Assembly: GCA_016213325.1 (NCBI GenBank)
Contig: JACRAY010000002.1
Coordinates: 52,885-116,884 of the forward strand
DNA length: 64,000 bases
From: Burkholderiales bacterium
GTDB taxonomy: Bacteria > Pseudomonadota > Gammaproteobacteria > Burkholderiales > Burkholderiaceae_C
Direction: 5' to 3'
Shown here: in pieces, positions 63,470-64,000 of the stretch
Position numbering within the stretch: the first letter of the stretch is position 1
Layout: each line of letters begins with the position of its first letter
Translations under genes and position numbers: made by a program
The notes under the pieces: generated by a model
What the model was told of the DNA's origin: nothing
Seen by the model: only the letters and a program-made list of their open reading frames with translations
Database searches by the model: none

Positions 63470-63555
63470 GGAGGGGTGCCCGAGTGGCTAAAGGGGGCAG
63501 ACTGTAAATCTGTTGGCTTACGCCTACGTTGGTTCGAATCCAACCTCCTCCACCA
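63470..63555 (+). tRNA. tRNA-Tyr (GTA)
   Basis: Class II tRNA of 86 bases with a long variable arm. Acceptor GGAGGGG pairs with CTCCTCC (one G-T), anticodon loop CTGTAAA, T-loop TTCGAAT, encoded CCA. First of three tRNAs before tuf. Confidence 0.97.
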
Positions 63556-63600
63556 AGAAACGTTGGGTCTTGTGGTTACCGGCGACGGAAGTATCCCGAT

Positions 63601-63674
63601 GCGGGAGTAGTTCAATGGCAGAACCTTAGCCTTCCAAGCTAATGACGCGGGTTCGATTCCCGTCTCCCGCTCCA
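63601..63674 (+). tRNA. tRNA-Gly (TCC)
   Basis: 74 bases: acceptor GCGGGAG with CTCCCGC, anticodon loop CTTCCAA, T-loop TTCGATT, encoded CCA. Confidence 0.97.
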
Positions 63675-63712
63675 GGCGCCGGGGTTCTGCAGCAGAGCTG
63701 GAACGAGTTTTC

Positions 63713-63787
<75 letters not shown>

Positions 63788-63835
63788 CGAACGATTGATT
63801 GTTGAGCGTAGTTTCTTTTTTCGGAGAGTCGAAAA

Positions 63836-64000
63836 ATGGCAAAGGGTAAGTTCGAGCGCACCAAGCCGCACGTCAACGTCGGCACCATCGGCCACGTGGA
63901 CCACGGCAAGACCACGCTGACGGCGGCCATCACCTCGGTGCTGGCGGCCAAGTTCGGCGGTGAAGCCAAGGCGTACGACCAGATCGACGCGGCGCCCGAA
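63836..64000 (+). CDS. tuf: elongation factor Tu, 3' end outside the window
   Basis: The first 55 codons are visible: [20 protein letters not shown], then [35 protein letters not shown]. The P-loop GHVDHGKTT is complete. CGGAGAG lies about eight bases before the ATG. It delivers aminoacyl-tRNA to the ribosome; the tRNA context identifies the tufB-type locus, normally followed by tRNA-Trp, secE and nusG. Confidence 0.98.
   Translation, partial: MAKGKFERTKPHVNVGTIGHVDHGKTTLTAAITSVLAAKFGGEAKAYDQIDAAPE

Overview
The window comes from a high-GC betaproteobacterium, most probably Burkholderiales, family Comamonadaceae (Ramlibacter/Variovorax/Polaromonas-like). The clues are the overall GC bias, a Bug-type tripartite tricarboxylate transport receptor, a trpE-trpG-trpD-trpC cluster ending in ung, the lptA-lptB-rpoN order, and the tRNA-Tyr/Gly/Thr-tuf cluster at the right edge. 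Genus placement is inference. No rRNA, phage block, complete insertion sequence or CRISPR array was seen, and no gap between genes exceeds 300 bases.

Layout. 1-13146 is central and organic-acid metabolism: the tail of a GNAT acetyltransferase, a DUF1631 protein, malate synthase G with a haloacid dehalogenase, an ACMSD-like amidohydrolase divergent from a Bug receptor, an HMG-CoA-lyase-type enzyme coupled to a family III CoA transferase, a LysR regulator, a DUF2214 membrane protein, and a probably acquired AAA ATPase behind an AT-rich promoter. 13197-21325 is housekeeping: PsiF-repeat protein, argS, SPOR protein, dsbA, lptA, lptB, rpoN, an rRNA methyltransferase and an orphan PIN protein. 21358-32143 is mixed: haloacetate-dehalogenase-like hydrolase, NTF2-like protein, a LysR remnant facing a nitroreductase, pncC-like and pgpA genes, LysR, nuclease, thiL, YceI, YbdK-type ligase, antiporter, apaG and rpe.

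32313-36790 holds a small membrane peptide, a KatE-type catalase with an altered distal haem pocket, and a cobalt-type nitrile hydratase operon (HupE/UreJ-like transporter, alpha, beta, accessory protein). 36795-52027 is a long co-directional block: Crp-like regulator, PAS hybrid kinase, response regulator with PAS, DUF1488, a giant cyclic beta-1,2-glucan synthetase, a small unknown protein, a KaiC-like double ATPase and a cytosolic histidine kinase. Almost all its junctions overlap, and it ends at a clear terminator. This is the best candidate here for an undescribed regulatory system, in which periplasmic glucan synthesis would be tied to KaiC/two-component signalling.

52086-55138 carries envelope proteins, phosphoglycolate phosphatase and a chalcone-isomerase-like protein. 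55239-62259 is the trp operon: a leader peptide with two nearby Trp codons, trpE, a mobile-looking GxxExxY remnant between perfect 33-bp inverted repeats, trpG, a threonine aldolase, a LysE exporter, trpD, trpC and ung. The window ends with a patatin-like protein, three tRNAs and the start of tuf.

Most striking observations: (1) the KatE-type catalase has Asn for the catalytic distal His and has lost the distal Asn motif; (2) inside the glucan synthetase gene a block of about 80 bases has been removed from its place and sits inverted about 620 bases upstream, putting about 230 codons out of frame; (3) small palindromic elements lie in or against several genes, including one inside a lysE-type gene and one that supplies the stop codons of both ung and the patatin gene.
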